From Acidobacteriota bacterium (GTDB lineage: Bacteria > Acidobacteriota > Terriglobia > Terriglobales > Acidobacteriaceae): 64,000 nt of DNA. Where the stretch lies: NCBI GenBank assembly GCA_021791875.1, contig JAJYVU010000004.1, positions 1 to 64,000 on the forward strand, given 5' to 3'. Shown piece after piece: positions 8,157-16,930 of this stretch. Within the stretch, counting starts at the first letter, position 1, and every line of letters begins with the position of its first letter. Position numbers and translations under genes: made by a program. The notes below the pieces were generated by a model. The model did no database searches. It saw only the letters and a list, made by a program, of their open reading frames with translations, and was not told the origin of the DNA.

Positions 8157-10031
8157 CTAAAAATTGATGGCGACTGTTGGGCTCTGCGAATGCCCAGGGG
8201 CTGTTGCATACATAGTCCCGCTTGGATTGCAGTCAGAACCACTCTGATACACGAGGGTGAAACTTCCACCAGAGCCTATGGGGCTACTTCCGCTGACACT
8301 CCCCGCACAGCCGGGAACCGTCCAATAGATTTCAGCTCCCGGCGTGCTGTCATAGAGCATTTCGGTAAATGTAATAGTCGCGTTGGTCCCCCCGGAAGTC
8401 GAATAGCTGCTACTATTCGTGGGTGCTGCGGTTTGTAGAGGCGGATTTATGGTTACGCTTACGGGAGCGGAAGGAATCCCATTTGCCACCACATATAACT
8501 GCGAGGAGCCCGTCTCAATGTCGGATGGCAGGTCGAACTCTGTTGAGACTGTTGCATTGCCCGTTGCCACAGCCATCGTACTGGCGTTATGAGTTGAGGC
8601 ATAAAATACATCACCCGTACTGTCATTTACGATCCTAATGACGGGAAAGTTGGTAGCAGCTTGAGCATCATCACCATAGAATCCAGCTTGGGACAACCCT
8701 GTGAATTGGGTACCACTAATCACATTATTTGCGCTGCCAGCGTATAAGGTTGTCGAGATTGAAGTGACCGTTGGCTCCCAGGACGTTTGATAGCTGCCAC
8801 CCGGCGTAAATATTTCGATCTGATTGGATTGACTGGTGTACAGGACTTGTCCAGTGGGTAACACTAGCATTCCACCTACATAAGAGGCCTGACTTGCAGA
8901 ATTTGGTGGGTTAGGTACCGAGCTTATAGTAGTCCCATTAAACTCGAAAAACTGAGTTCCATCAGACACGCTATAGCATGGGGTCGCGGCGCTTGCAGAA
9001 AGCAAAACATTTCCGTTGGGAAGTAGTGCGGCTGGTCCATCATCCGTACCGAGTCCGCTTGGAAAACTTGGACCAGTTGACCAACTATTCGTTGCTGGAT
9101 CATATATCGCTGTCTGATTCAAGCCGCCCGTTGCGAACACATCGCCGTCCGGGAGGAGCACGGCTGGCCCAATTTCAGAGCATAAGGTATTGACTAGGTT
9201 GACTGGGGGATCTGGCAGGGTGTTCCACACTTGCGTAGACGTTGAAAATATTTGTGCCGTGTTCGGATTGTTGATTACATTTACGGTAAAGAGGTCACCA
9301 TTTGGCAATAGAGTCCACCCTTCTTCGCTAAAGTTGCCACCGCCGCTACCCACCGGATAACTCCAAGTCAAGTTCGAGGCGTTAAAAAAGGCGGCTCCGC
9401 TACTACAGCAACTGCCCAGCATGAAGGTTCCGCTCGGCAAGATTGCGCTCTCCGCATCGCCGATCTCTGAATCCCCAGAAGGCGAGCCTACTGCTGTCCA
9501 GGCATTCGTCGCTGGATTATAAATCGCCCCCAAGTTCGTTTCCGAGTATGAACAACTGCCCGACGGGCAATTGTACTCGCCGCCTTCGACAAGCACTCGG
9601 CCGTCGGGGAGCACCGCTGACGCAAAGTATGTGGGGGCGTATCCTGACGGCATGCTAGCGAGCTGCGTCCATGTCCCGTAGATATAATCCCCAGTGTTAT
9701 CTGGTGTCAGTTCCCACCAATTGTTCGTTTCGAACTGGTGAACCATTACATCGCCATTTGGCAGCAGCAGCGGGTTATCCGCCTTGAATGGCGGCTGGTT
9801 TACGAGCGCACTCCATTGCTGGCCGTAGAGCGGCATAGCAAGGTTGAGCAAGGCGCCCATAAACAGAACGACGCAGAGTTCTGTCCACGAGCTGACGATG
9901 CCGCGTACCCAGCCACTTAAACCCTCAAACGGGGGGGGGGGGGGCAACTGCGCAAAATCGCTCAAAGTAAAGCGATTTTCTTCTGACTTATAAAAATTCC
10001 CCATATCTAAAGCCAAGGCATCATCCTCCAA
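8157..10031 (-). CDS. Kelch/galactose-oxidase-like secreted beta-propeller protein with in-frame homopolymer tract
   Basis: 624 residues. Repeated units of the form LLPNGDVMVHQF, VLPDGRVLVEGG, LLPDGDVFATGG and LLPNGNVLLSAS, each paired with YNPATNAW-type strands, are kelch/galactose-oxidase propeller blades. Next comes a TIG/galactose-oxidase-C-like domain (about 420-530) and a C-terminal domain like chitobiase/CHB_HEX_C (about 540-624). The N-terminus is odd: 43 residues, including a five-proline run, precede a hydrophobic segment near 52-68 that would act as signal or anchor. The prolines come from 14 consecutive C on this strand (9931-9944). The copper/Tyr-Cys site of true galactose oxidase is not evident. 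The gene is visibly more AT-rich than its neighbours, suggesting transfer. Confidence 0.72.
   Translation of the reverse strand: MEDDALALDMGNFYKSEENRFTLSDFAQLPPPPPFEGLSGWVRGIVSSWTELCVVLFMGALLNLAMPLYGQQWSALVNQPPFKADNPLLLPNGDVMVHQFETNNWWELTPDNTGDYIYGTWTQLASMPSGYAPTYFASAVLPDGRVLVEGGEYNCPSGSCSYSETNLGAIYNPATNAWTAVGSPSGDSEIGDAESAILPSGTFMLGSCCSSGAAFFNASNLTWSYPVGSGGGNFSEEGWTLLPNGDLFTVNVINNPNTAQIFSTSTQVWNTLPDPPVNLVNTLCSEIGPAVLLPDGDVFATGGLNQTAIYDPATNSWSTGPSFPSGLGTDDGPAALLPNGNVLLSASAATPCYSVSDGTQFFEFNGTTISSVPNPPNSASQASYVGGMLVLPTGQVLYTSQSNQIEIFTPGGSYQTSWEPTVTSISTTLYAGSANNVISGTQFTGLSQAGFYGDDAQAATNFPVIRIVNDSTGDVFYASTHNASTMAVATGNATVSTEFDLPSDIETGSSQLYVVANGIPSAPVSVTINPPLQTAAPTNSSSYSTSGGTNATITFTEMLYDSTPGAEIYWTVPGCAGSVSGSSPIGSGGSFTLVYQSGSDCNPSGTMYATAPGHSQSPTVAINF
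9931..9944. repeat. 14-bp poly-G tract inside a coding sequence
   Basis: Fourteen consecutive G on the plus strand, read as five Pro codons (about residues 31-35) near the N-terminus of the kelch-like protein. Gain or loss of one base would shift the frame and end translation early. Tracts of this length are classic slipped-strand sites; a sequencing error is also possible. Confidence 0.9.
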
Positions 10032-10392
10032 TTTTGAGAACGTATTAAGGACGCGCTAGTCCGGGAGTTATGATGCACAGATAGATATCTAAATTCTTGC
10101 GGGGCGAATACTAAGAGAGCGCTCTACCGCCTGTCAAGTGAGGAATCCGCGAGGATCGCTACCTCCCTTCCAATGTCCGCCCGTCATGCACAATTTACGC
10201 GTTCCGCCAGTCCTGATCCCCCGCAGTCACAGACCCGGTCCTAGAACCGCACTCCCAGCCCCAGAAGCCCTCTGGCTCATTTCCCCTCTGAACTTCCCTA
10301 CCTCTGATCGCGTATCATCTTTCTTCCTGCTCGATTGGAAACTGAGAGTGTGTCATCCCCGCAGTTCGATGACACGCCCTGAAGGAGGACTG
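10032..10392. other. Divergent intergenic region
   Basis: 361 bases between the leftward kelch-like gene and the rightward M13 peptidase. It contains short palindromes AGATATCT (about 10083-10090) and AGAGCGCTCT (10116-10125), which may be operators. An open frame runs in from 10138 ahead of the peptidase signal peptide, but its composition and the strong ribosome site at 10381-10388 argue that translation starts at 10393. Confidence 0.4.
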
Positions 10393-12495
10393 ATGAAACG
10401 CAAATCAATCAACGCCGCCGCCGCGGCTCTGGTGGGCTTTGGACTCACCATCGGCGCCGCCGGCGCAGCGGCCCAACCACCGGCTTCTTCCACCGCAACC
10501 CCTGCCTCGGTCAAAATTCCCAAAGTCATCCCTGGGTTCGACGCCAGCGCCATGGACACCTCGGTCAACCCCTGCGACGACTTCTACCAGTTCGCGTGCG
10601 GCAACTACGCCAAAATGCACCCCATCCCGGCTGACCTGCCCGAGTACGACCAGTTCATCGCGCTCTACGAATACAACACCGCGGTGCTCCACAACCTGGT
10701 CGTCAAAGCCGAAAGCGCCGGCCCCGACCGCTCCGCCAACCAGCAGAAAATCGGCGACTACTACGAGTCCTGCATGGATACCTCGGCCATCAACAGCGAT
10801 GGCCTCAAGCCGCTCGAGCCCGCGCTCGACCGCATCCAGGATCTCAAGAGCAAGAAGGGTCTGCCTGCCCTCATCGCCTACCTCAATAAGCAGGACGTCG
10901 ACGTCTTCGTGAACTTCGGCTCCCAGCAGGACCTGAAGAATGCCACCAGGGAAATCGCCGTCATCGACCAGGGCGGCCTCGGCCTGCCCAATCGCGGTTA
11001 CTACCTCCGCACTGACCCGCGCAGCGTAAAGCTCCGCCAGCAGTATCAGCAGCACATCGCCAATGTGCTCCACCTGCTCGGTGACCCCGTGGCCAAGGCG
11101 CAGACAGAAGCCAAAAACGTCATGCAGTTTGAAACCGAGCTCGCCAGGGCTTCCATGGGCATCGTCGAACGGCGCGACCCCCACAAGACCTACCACATGG
11201 AAACCATTAAAGCCTTCGCGCCCACCGTTCCGGTTCTCGATGTCCCTGCATACCTCAAGGACATCGGTTCCCCAAAGGTCGCATCGCTCAACGTCGCCGT
11301 TCCCGGCTTCTTCACCGGCCTCAACAAAGCCATCGACGACACGCCGCTCTCGACCCTCAAGAGCTACATGCGCTTCCACCTGGCAGACTCCTATTCCATG
11401 CAGCTGCCCCACGCGTTCGACGCCGAAAGCTTCTCCTTCTACGGCCGTGACCTCACCGGAACACCCCAGCAGCAGCCCCGCTGGAAGCGTTGCGTCAATG
11501 CCACCAATCGCACCCTCGGCGACGCCCTCGGCCAGCTCTACGTGGCCCAGTACTTCACGCCCGGCATGAAGCATGAAGCCCTCACCATGGTCCACGGCAT
11601 CGAGACCGCCATGGGCAAGGACATCGAGCAGAGCGACTGGATGAGCCCCGCCACCAAGGCCAAGGCCATCGCAAAGCTGCACATGATCGCCGACAAAATC
11701 GGTTATCCCAACAAGTGGCGCAGCTACGCCAAACTTGAAATCAAACCCAACGACGCGCTCCCCAACTCCATGCGCGCCCGCGAGTTTGAAACCGCCTACC
11801 AGCTCAACAAAATCGGCAAGCCCGTGGACCGCAACGAGTGGTTCATGACTCCGCCCACCGTCAACGCCTACTACGATCCCAGCCAGAACAGCATCAACTT
11901 CCCGGCCGGCATCCTGCAGCCTCCGTTCTATGACAAAAACCAGCCCGCAGCCGTCAACTACGGCCACATCGGCGCCGTCGTTGGCCACGAGCTCACCCAC
12001 GGCTTTGACGACCAGGGCTCGCAGTTCGACGGCTACGGCAACCTTCACGACTGGTGGACCCCGCAGGACCGCGCCAACTTCGACAAGCGCACTGCCTGCA
12101 TCGTGAATGAGTACAGCAGCTTCACCGACGCCGGCCTGCACGTCAACGGCAAGCTCACCCTCGGCGAAGACACCGCCGACAACGGCGGCCTCCGTCTCGC
12201 CCTCATGGCGCTCATGGCCCGCGAAGCCATGGACGGTGGCCACATCGCCGGACCCGCGGCCAGCGCCGCCGCGGCCAAGTACACCACTCAGCAGCAGTTC
12301 TTCATCGCCTTCGCGCAGAACTGGTGCTCCAACATGCGCCCGCAATTCACCCGCATGCTCATTCAGTCTGACCCGCACGCCCCCGACGCCATCCGCGTCA
12401 AAGGCGTCATCGTCAATATGCCTCAGTTCGACAAGGCATTCTCCTGCCACGTCGGCCAGCCCATGGATCCGGCCCACAAGTGCCGCGTCTGGTAA
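10393..12495 (+). CDS. M13 (neprilysin/PepO-like) zinc metallopeptidase, exported
   Basis: 700 residues from ATG 10393, preceded by GAAGGAGG. A signal peptide (MKRKSINAAAAALVGFGLTI, cleavage near AAAQ) sends it to the periplasm or outside. N-terminal M13 domain segments NPCDDFYQFACGN are intact. Zinc site HELTH is at 532-536, the third ligand Glu592 with Asp596 lies in GEDTADNGG, and the substrate-binding stretch NAYYDPSQNSINFPAG precedes them. The chain ends in CRVW, the usual M13 terminus. It is expected to cleave oligopeptides on the N-side of hydrophobic residues. It appears monocistronic, with a terminator just downstream. Confidence 0.95.
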   Translation: MKRKSINAAAAALVGFGLTIGAAGAAAQPPASSTATPASVKIPKVIPGFDASAMDTSVNPCDDFYQFACGNYAKMHPIPADLPEYDQFIALYEYNTAVLHNLVVKAESAGPDRSANQQKIGDYYESCMDTSAINSDGLKPLEPALDRIQDLKSKKGLPALIAYLNKQDVDVFVNFGSQQDLKNATREIAVIDQGGLGLPNRGYYLRTDPRSVKLRQQYQQHIANVLHLLGDPVAKAQTEAKNVMQFETELARASMGIVERRDPHKTYHMETIKAFAPTVPVLDVPAYLKDIGSPKVASLNVAVPGFFTGLNKAIDDTPLSTLKSYMRFHLADSYSMQLPHAFDAESFSFYGRDLTGTPQQQPRWKRCVNATNRTLGDALGQLYVAQYFTPGMKHEALTMVHGIETAMGKDIEQSDWMSPATKAKAIAKLHMIADKIGYPNKWRSYAKLEIKPNDALPNSMRAREFETAYQLNKIGKPVDRNEWFMTPPTVNAYYDPSQNSINFPAGILQPPFYDKNQPAAVNYGHIGAVVGHELTHGFDDQGSQFDGYGNLHDWWTPQDRANFDKRTACIVNEYSSFTDAGLHVNGKLTLGEDTADNGGLRLALMALMAREAMDGGHIAGPAASAAAAKYTTQQQFFIAFAQNWCSNMRPQFTRMLIQSDPHAPDAIRVKGVIVNMPQFDKAFSCHVGQPMDPAHKCRVW

Positions 12496-12513
12496 TGCAA
12501 CCCATGCAGTTAC

Positions 12514-12543
12514 AAAAAGGAGCGCCGCACGGCGCTCCTTTTT
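12514..12543. terminator. Bidirectional intrinsic terminator after the M13 peptidase gene
   Basis: Perfect 13-bp stem AAAAAGGAGCGCC/GGCGCTCCTTTTT with loop GCAC. It is flanked by A-run and T-run, so it can act on both strands. Confidence 0.92.
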
Positions 12544-12733
12544 CCTGCTTCAGGATTGGATCCCGATATCCCCTGGCAGCGCCCGGCGGTGCTGCCCGCT
12601 CAAGCCTTTGCAGGACCGATCTGCTCCGCGCCACCATCCCCTCAGCAGCACCGGCACTTCCCCACTCGCGGGAACGCACAGCAACCAACGGCGCCCTTGC
12701 AATGCGCTCGAAATGAAACCACCGCAGCTACAA

Positions 12734-12763
12734 AAAAGGGAGCGCCGATTGGCACTCCCTTTT
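12734..12763. terminator. Second bidirectional terminator, related to the first
   Basis: Stem AAAAGGGAG/CTCCCTTTT, one mismatch, then GCC/GGC, loop GATT, followed by GTTGTTTT. It ends the FecR-domain gene leftward and resembles the terminator at 12514-12543 in both stem and left flank. Confidence 0.85.
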
Positions 12764-12785
12764 GTTGTTTTGGATTCTGTCTGAT

Positions 12786-13889
12786 TTAACGTCCGTGGCC
12801 GCCGCCGACGCTCGCATGGCCACCGCCGCCAAAGCCGCCAGCACCCAGGCTGACTCCGCCGCCGTGAAAGCCACCGCCCATTGCGCCGCCGCCGTGGAAA
12901 CCGCCGCCCGAGAACGCGCGCGCCGGCCCGCCCTGGAATCCACCGCTCCCTCGACCGAAGCTGCGGCTCTCAGCGAAATTCCGTCCTGCCAGCACCCGCC
13001 CACCGTTTCCGCCGTAGTTGCTGGCCACTCCATAGCCGTAGCCTCCGTAATACGGATAGCCATAGCTCATCCAGATCGGCGAATAGAAACCCCATCCAAA
13101 CGGATTCCAGAACATTCCGTATCCGGGCATCCACGTGTAGCCCATGCCCCACGGATCCCAGTACCATCCCGGCTCGAAGCCCGGATAGCCCGCATACTCA
13201 TAAGCAAGCTGCGCATTCGCCTGCGACAGGTATTTCGACCGCAGGCTGCTCCACACCACCAGCGAATCGGTATTCTCGACGCGCTTGCGGTCAAAGTGCT
13301 GCACTCGCAGTTTGTGCATCACGACCGGCACGTCGCCGCGCGACGCTTCCGCCGGCGGCAGCATCACCTGATGCGATGTCCGCACCACGGTCGCGCGCGT
13401 CGGATTCCCAAACACCAGGGCCCGCCCTTGGAAGGTTCGCACCAGGCCATCGTTCGCGTTGAACTCGTAAAACCCTTGCTTCACCAGCACGGTCATTACG
13501 CCGTCTTCGGCAATCTCAATATGGTTCTGCCTGTAGAGATAATCCACTTCCACGGTCGCCCGGCCGCTGGTCACCCGCAGTTGCGTCCTCAGCAGATCAG
13601 GCCGCACCATCTGCACCGCGCTGTTATGTCCAAGACGGAGAAAGACGCCCGGCGTCAGCAGAATCTCGGCGCGCCCGTCCACGGTCGAAAGCACCTGCCC
13701 CGCCTGCATTACCTTGTATCCCACAGCGCTGGTCGTCAGATGTTGCCCGTCCAGAGCAACCGCGCCTTCTACATAATTAAGTGTTCCCGGAGGCGCCTGC
13801 TGCGACGAACTCTGCGCGCTCTGCGCCATCACCGCCGGCACTGTCAGTGCGGCCAGCGAGAGGACAAGCATGATCCGAATCATTTTCAT
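12786..13889 (-). CDS. Exported FecR-domain protein with Tyr/Gly/Trp-rich C-terminus
   Basis: 367 residues. Signal peptide (about 1-22, cleavage after VMAQ). Residues of about 35-190 form a FecR-like beta domain (EGAVALDGQHLTTSAVG, LSTVDGRAEILLTPG, LRLGHNS, VTSGRATVEVD). The second half is a YGYPYYGGYGYG/PGYGMFW low-complexity region followed by Gly/His-rich repeats. FecR domains in iron-siderophore systems regulate a partner sigma factor, but many acidobacterial exported FecR proteins have unknown roles. Here an ECF sigma/LytTR gene set lies immediately upstream on the same strand, an arrangement that invites testing for a regulatory link. Transmembrane anchoring is not seen. Confidence 0.8.
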   Translation of the reverse strand: MKMIRIMLVLSLAALTVPAVMAQSAQSSSQQAPPGTLNYVEGAVALDGQHLTTSAVGYKVMQAGQVLSTVDGRAEILLTPGVFLRLGHNSAVQMVRPDLLRTQLRVTSGRATVEVDYLYRQNHIEIAEDGVMTVLVKQGFYEFNANDGLVRTFQGRALVFGNPTRATVVRTSHQVMLPPAEASRGDVPVVMHKLRVQHFDRKRVENTDSLVVWSSLRSKYLSQANAQLAYEYAGYPGFEPGWYWDPWGMGYTWMPGYGMFWNPFGWGFYSPIWMSYGYPYYGGYGYGVASNYGGNGGRVLAGRNFAESRSFGRGSGGFQGGPARAFSGGGFHGGGAMGGGFHGGGVSLGAGGFGGGGHASVGGGHGR

Positions 13890-14120
13890 GAAACTTACCC
13901 CGTTTTGTTAGATGGACGCGCAAAAATAAAGTTTCGCTGGCCGCGCCGAATAAATATTGACCCCGGCAAACAGTTCGTCCAAAACTAAGGCTATTCGCCT
14001 TTATTTACAGGTGCTTCACCGCTTTCGTCCATCGAATTCGGATAGCATCTTCCAGCTTGCCCAAATGACAGAAGAATGACGAAAAAGCATCCCAGAATAC
14101 TGACTTCCGCTCACTCCCAA

Positions 14121-14936
14121 CTACAGATTGAACAATTCTCGCAGCCGCTTCGTCTGCGCCCGGCTCACCGGAATCTCCGTATGCTTCCGGTCGTCCATCC
14201 GCAGCTGGTAGCTGCTTTTGAACCACGGCACCACTTCCTGAATATGGTTGATGTTCACCACGTACGACCGGTGCGCTCGCCAGAACAGGTGCGGGTCCAG
14301 TTGCTCCAGCAACTCCTCCAGCGTCCGGCACCGGGAATGCCCCTCAAACGTCTGCGTCGCCACCGTGATTGTGCCGTCATCAATCGATGCAAAACACAAA
14401 TCGTTCTGGTCCACCAGCAGCAGCCGGCTCTGCGCCTGGATCACAATCTTGCCCCGCGAAGTGCGCCCCGCCGGAGCCTGCTCAATCAGACGCAGCAGCG
14501 TCGCCAGCCTCGGATCGCCCTCGATTCCACCGCGGGCTTCACCACCGCTTTCCCCCGGAGCCAGTTCTTCCAGCCGCTTCCGCGCCCGCTCCACCGCCTG
14601 CAGCACACGCTGCCGGTCAAACGGTTTCAGCAGATAATCAATCGCGTTCACATCGAACGCCCGCACCGCGTATTGATCGAAGGCCGTTGCAAAAATGATC
14701 TGCGGAACCCGCTGCCCCGGCTCCAGCAGCTTCTTGATCACCGCAAAGCCATCCAGCCCGGGCATCTGCACGTCCAGAAACACCACATCCGGCTGGTGAT
14801 TCCGAATCAGCTCCACGGCCTCAATGCCGTTCGTGCCTTGGGCCAGCACTTCCACGTCGCCGTCGCCTTCGAGCAGGTACTGCAGCTCCTCGCGCGCCAG
14901 CTGTTCGTCATCGACAATGACCGCCGTGATCGACAT
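14121..14936 (-). CDS. LytTR-family response regulator without a neighbouring kinase
   Basis: 271 residues. Receiver domain 1-120: acidic Asp9/Asp10, phospho-acceptor Asp55 in FLDVQMPG, Thr84 and Lys104, all present. A variable linker (about 125-160) leads to a LytTR DNA-binding domain (about 165-268; FWRAHRSYVVNINHI is the signature). It acts in the cytoplasm as a transcription factor binding direct repeats. Most LytTR regulators are paired with a LytS/YehU-type kinase; none is adjacent. It is the last gene of a leftward set with an ECF sigma factor, a small membrane protein and a zinc-ribbon membrane protein, 52 bases after the latter. Confidence 0.92.
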   Translation of the reverse strand: MSITAVIVDDEQLAREELQYLLEGDGDVEVLAQGTNGIEAVELIRNHQPDVVFLDVQMPGLDGFAVIKKLLEPGQRVPQIIFATAFDQYAVRAFDVNAIDYLLKPFDRQRVLQAVERARKRLEELAPGESGGEARGGIEGDPRLATLLRLIEQAPAGRTSRGKIVIQAQSRLLLVDQNDLCFASIDDGTITVATQTFEGHSRCRTLEELLEQLDPHLFWRAHRSYVVNINHIQEVVPWFKSSYQLRMDDRKHTEIPVSRAQTKRLRELFNL

Positions 14937-14988
14937 CTTCCGTTTCCAGAGTATAGGAATCCCGGCGATTGCGGGTCAACGCGCTCCT

Positions 14989-15528
14989 TCACTTGCTCGC
15001 GAACGCCTGCAGCCGCTCCGGAGGATGATCGCTCGCCAGGTCATGCCCGCATCGCGTGCAGTAAAGATCCGTGATCCGCGTGCTCGCAAAACACCGCCCG
15101 CAGCAGCCCGACAACTGGTAGGAACACTGCGGGCAATAGTGATACTCGCTCTCCACGCTCATCCCGCACGACGGGCACGTCGCCAGCAGCGGCTGCCGCA
15201 GCAGAAAATACAACACCGCGCCAATCCCGCCCGGAATCACCACGCAGATCATCCACATCCGCACGTTCATCCCGCGTCGCGGCGCATCCTTCGTGATGTA
15301 CCCGATCATCAGGAAATACAAGGCCAGCAACGCCCCCAGCGATGTCGTCAGGTACAGGTGAAGAAGCGCCGGAATATGACTCGAAGCATGACGCACCGCC
15401 GGCAGAAACACCCAGAAGTAGTACTGCGCCGCCACAAAGGTCGCCAGCGCGCACACAATCGACCAGCGCGGAATCAGCCGCAGCTCATCCGTGATACGCG
15501 ATCCCAGCGGCGCCGTCTCCGCCCTCAT
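14989..15528 (-). CDS. Membrane protein with C-terminal double zinc ribbon
   Basis: 179 residues from ATG 15528, which follows GGAGGAG at 8 bases; a longer open frame reaches 15564. Three hydrophobic segments (about 23-43, 57-80, 98-118) span the membrane. The C-terminal cytosolic tail has two Cys4 ribbons: CPSC-CPQC and CGRC-CTRC. Function unknown; zinc-ribbon tails of this kind often mediate protein contacts or redox/zinc sensing. Its place between an ECF sigma/small membrane protein pair and an orphan LytTR regulator suggests a role in signal transmission at the membrane (inference). Confidence 0.7.
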   Translation of the reverse strand: MRAETAPLGSRITDELRLIPRWSIVCALATFVAAQYYFWVFLPAVRHASSHIPALLHLYLTTSLGALLALYFLMIGYITKDAPRRGMNVRMWMICVVIPGGIGAVLYFLLRQPLLATCPSCGMSVESEYHYCPQCSYQLSGCCGRCFASTRITDLYCTRCGHDLASDHPPERLQAFASK

Positions 15529-15596
15529 CGATTCCACTCCTCCATAGATTCTCGCCGTGAACACGCCTCGCCGGTGAGGTCCCGGCGGTCAGGCAG

Positions 15597-15947
15597 CTAC
15601 AGGCTCGTACGCCCTTTGCGTCCCCGGCCCAGCAATACGCCCATCGCCGTCGGCAGCAGCACAAGAAACGCCGTCAGCGTCAGAAGCGATATGTCTGTAA
15701 TCGTATTCTCGCTGAACGCCGCCTCGCTCAGGCCCCACAGCGCCGGGGTCGACAGCAGCAGGAACACCCCCAGCACCAGCAGCGCAATGCCCAGCCGCTG
15801 CCGGCTCTGCGCACGCACCTCCTGCATCCGCCGCGCCGTCTCCATCACCTGGCACCGCGTCCGCTGCACCACCGCCAGCGTCCGCCGCGAATTCAGCGCC
15901 TCCAGAGCCTCAAGCAACTCACGATTCTGTTCCTGCCGCTCGCTCAT
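15597..15947 (-). CDS. Small two-helix membrane protein coupled to the ECF sigma factor
   Basis: 116 residues: a charged, probably helical N-terminal half (1-50, rich in Glu/Arg/Gln) and two transmembrane helices (about 52-73 and 84-108). Its ATG overlaps the sigma-factor stop by 4 bases (ATGA), implying translational coupling. That position is where anti-sigma factors usually sit, and a cytosolic helical N-terminus plus membrane anchor would fit, but there is no zinc-binding HxxxCxxC motif, so the anti-sigma role is only a hypothesis. Confidence 0.7.
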   Translation of the reverse strand: MSERQEQNRELLEALEALNSRRTLAVVQRTRCQVMETARRMQEVRAQSRQRLGIALLVLGVFLLLSTPALWGLSEAAFSENTITDISLLTLTAFLVLLPTAMGVLLGRGRKGRTSL

Positions 15948-16552
15948 CGCCCGCTCCTTTCCTTCAGCGCGGCCACCCGCGGCCGCAGCGCCGCCAGCCC
16001 GCGATACAGCCTCGACTTCACTGTCGAAAGCGGCGCCATCGTCACCTGCGAAATCTCTTCGAGCGTCATCTCTTCCTGAAACCGCAGCACGATCGCCTCG
16101 CGGTGCAGCGGCTCCAGCTCCAGCAGCGCCTCAGCCACCAGCTGCCCGCTCTCAAGCCTCTGCAGCTGTTCAAACGGGGACTTCTCCGTGCTCACCGTAT
16201 CCAGCGAGCGCTCCATTCCACCAGCCTCGGTCAGCTCTTCCAGGCTCGCCATCTGGCGCTTCCGCCGCAGATCAATCACCAGGTTGCGCGCAATCGTAAA
16301 CAGCCAGGTATCGAATCGCGCCGCCCCGTTGTACTGCGCGCCCCGCAGCAGCACCCGCATCCAAACTTCCTGAAACAGGTCTTCCGCCTGCTCCCGGTTC
16401 CCCGTCAGATACAGCAGATACCGCAGCAGCCGGTGCTGGTAGCGCACAATCAGCTCGTCCAGCAGCTTCGGATCATGACGCCGCAAACCCTCTGCGACCG
16501 CAAGGTTCTCTTGCCGGGTTGCTTCCGCGAGTTGGACCGCCGCTGAACTCAT
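15944..16552 (-). CDS. ECF-type RNA polymerase sigma factor
   Basis: 202 residues from ATG 16552. Region 2 (YQHRLLRYLLYLTGNREQAE, then DLFQEVWMRVL and FDTWLFTIARNLVIDLRRKR) and region 4 (LLELEPLHREAIVLRF, EEISQVTMAPLSTVKSRLYRG) are complete. AAGGTGAG just upstream supports this start. A GTG at 16630 would give 228 residues and cannot be excluded. It directs RNA polymerase to a specific stress or envelope regulon. The gene begins a leftward set with a small membrane protein, a zinc-ribbon membrane protein and a LytTR regulator. Confidence 0.93.
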   Translation of the reverse strand: MSSAAVQLAEATRQENLAVAEGLRRHDPKLLDELIVRYQHRLLRYLLYLTGNREQAEDLFQEVWMRVLLRGAQYNGAARFDTWLFTIARNLVIDLRRKRQMASLEELTEAGGMERSLDTVSTEKSPFEQLQRLESGQLVAEALLELEPLHREAIVLRFQEEMTLEEISQVTMAPLSTVKSRLYRGLAALRPRVAALKERSGR

Positions 16553-16930
16553 CTCACCTTCAGAGACGTAGACCCCCTCGCCAAAGACGCTGTCCCGGCC
16601 AAGCTTTTTCAGCACACTCGAAAATTCCACGCCCAAACCCCTTTCTTTGGCGTCGCTTCTCCACGGTCTCCAATGGCAGCATCTATTATCGGCACCCGAA
16701 CTACCACCCGCAACCAACAAATTCAATACCGGTCAGCCATTGTCATCCCCAGACATCTTTATCAATTTCTTCCCGCGAAAACACCCGGGGGAGCCACCCT
16801 CGAACTGCTGGGTTGGGTTAGGCGTGCGAAGCACGCGATCGCGAGTGCGGCCGGCACCCCTGCGACCAGCACTGGTAGAATTTTCAAAGGGATACGCGAC
16901 ACATCGCCCCCAAACAGGCCTGCTGCCCGC
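16553..16930. other. Divergent intergenic region between sigma factor and cysS
   Basis: 378 bases. It holds an extended -10-like TGGTAGAAT (16873-16881), about 50 bases before the cysS start, and a small hairpin GCGTGC-GAA-GCACGC near 16825. The cysS frame is open further upstream, but that part lacks synthetase similarity. Nothing else is supported. Confidence 0.45.

Noticed and set aside
10405-12477. 690-codon open frame antisense to the M13 peptidase
   Set aside because: It lacks motifs and start signals; the plus-strand gene has signal peptide, zinc site and terminator.
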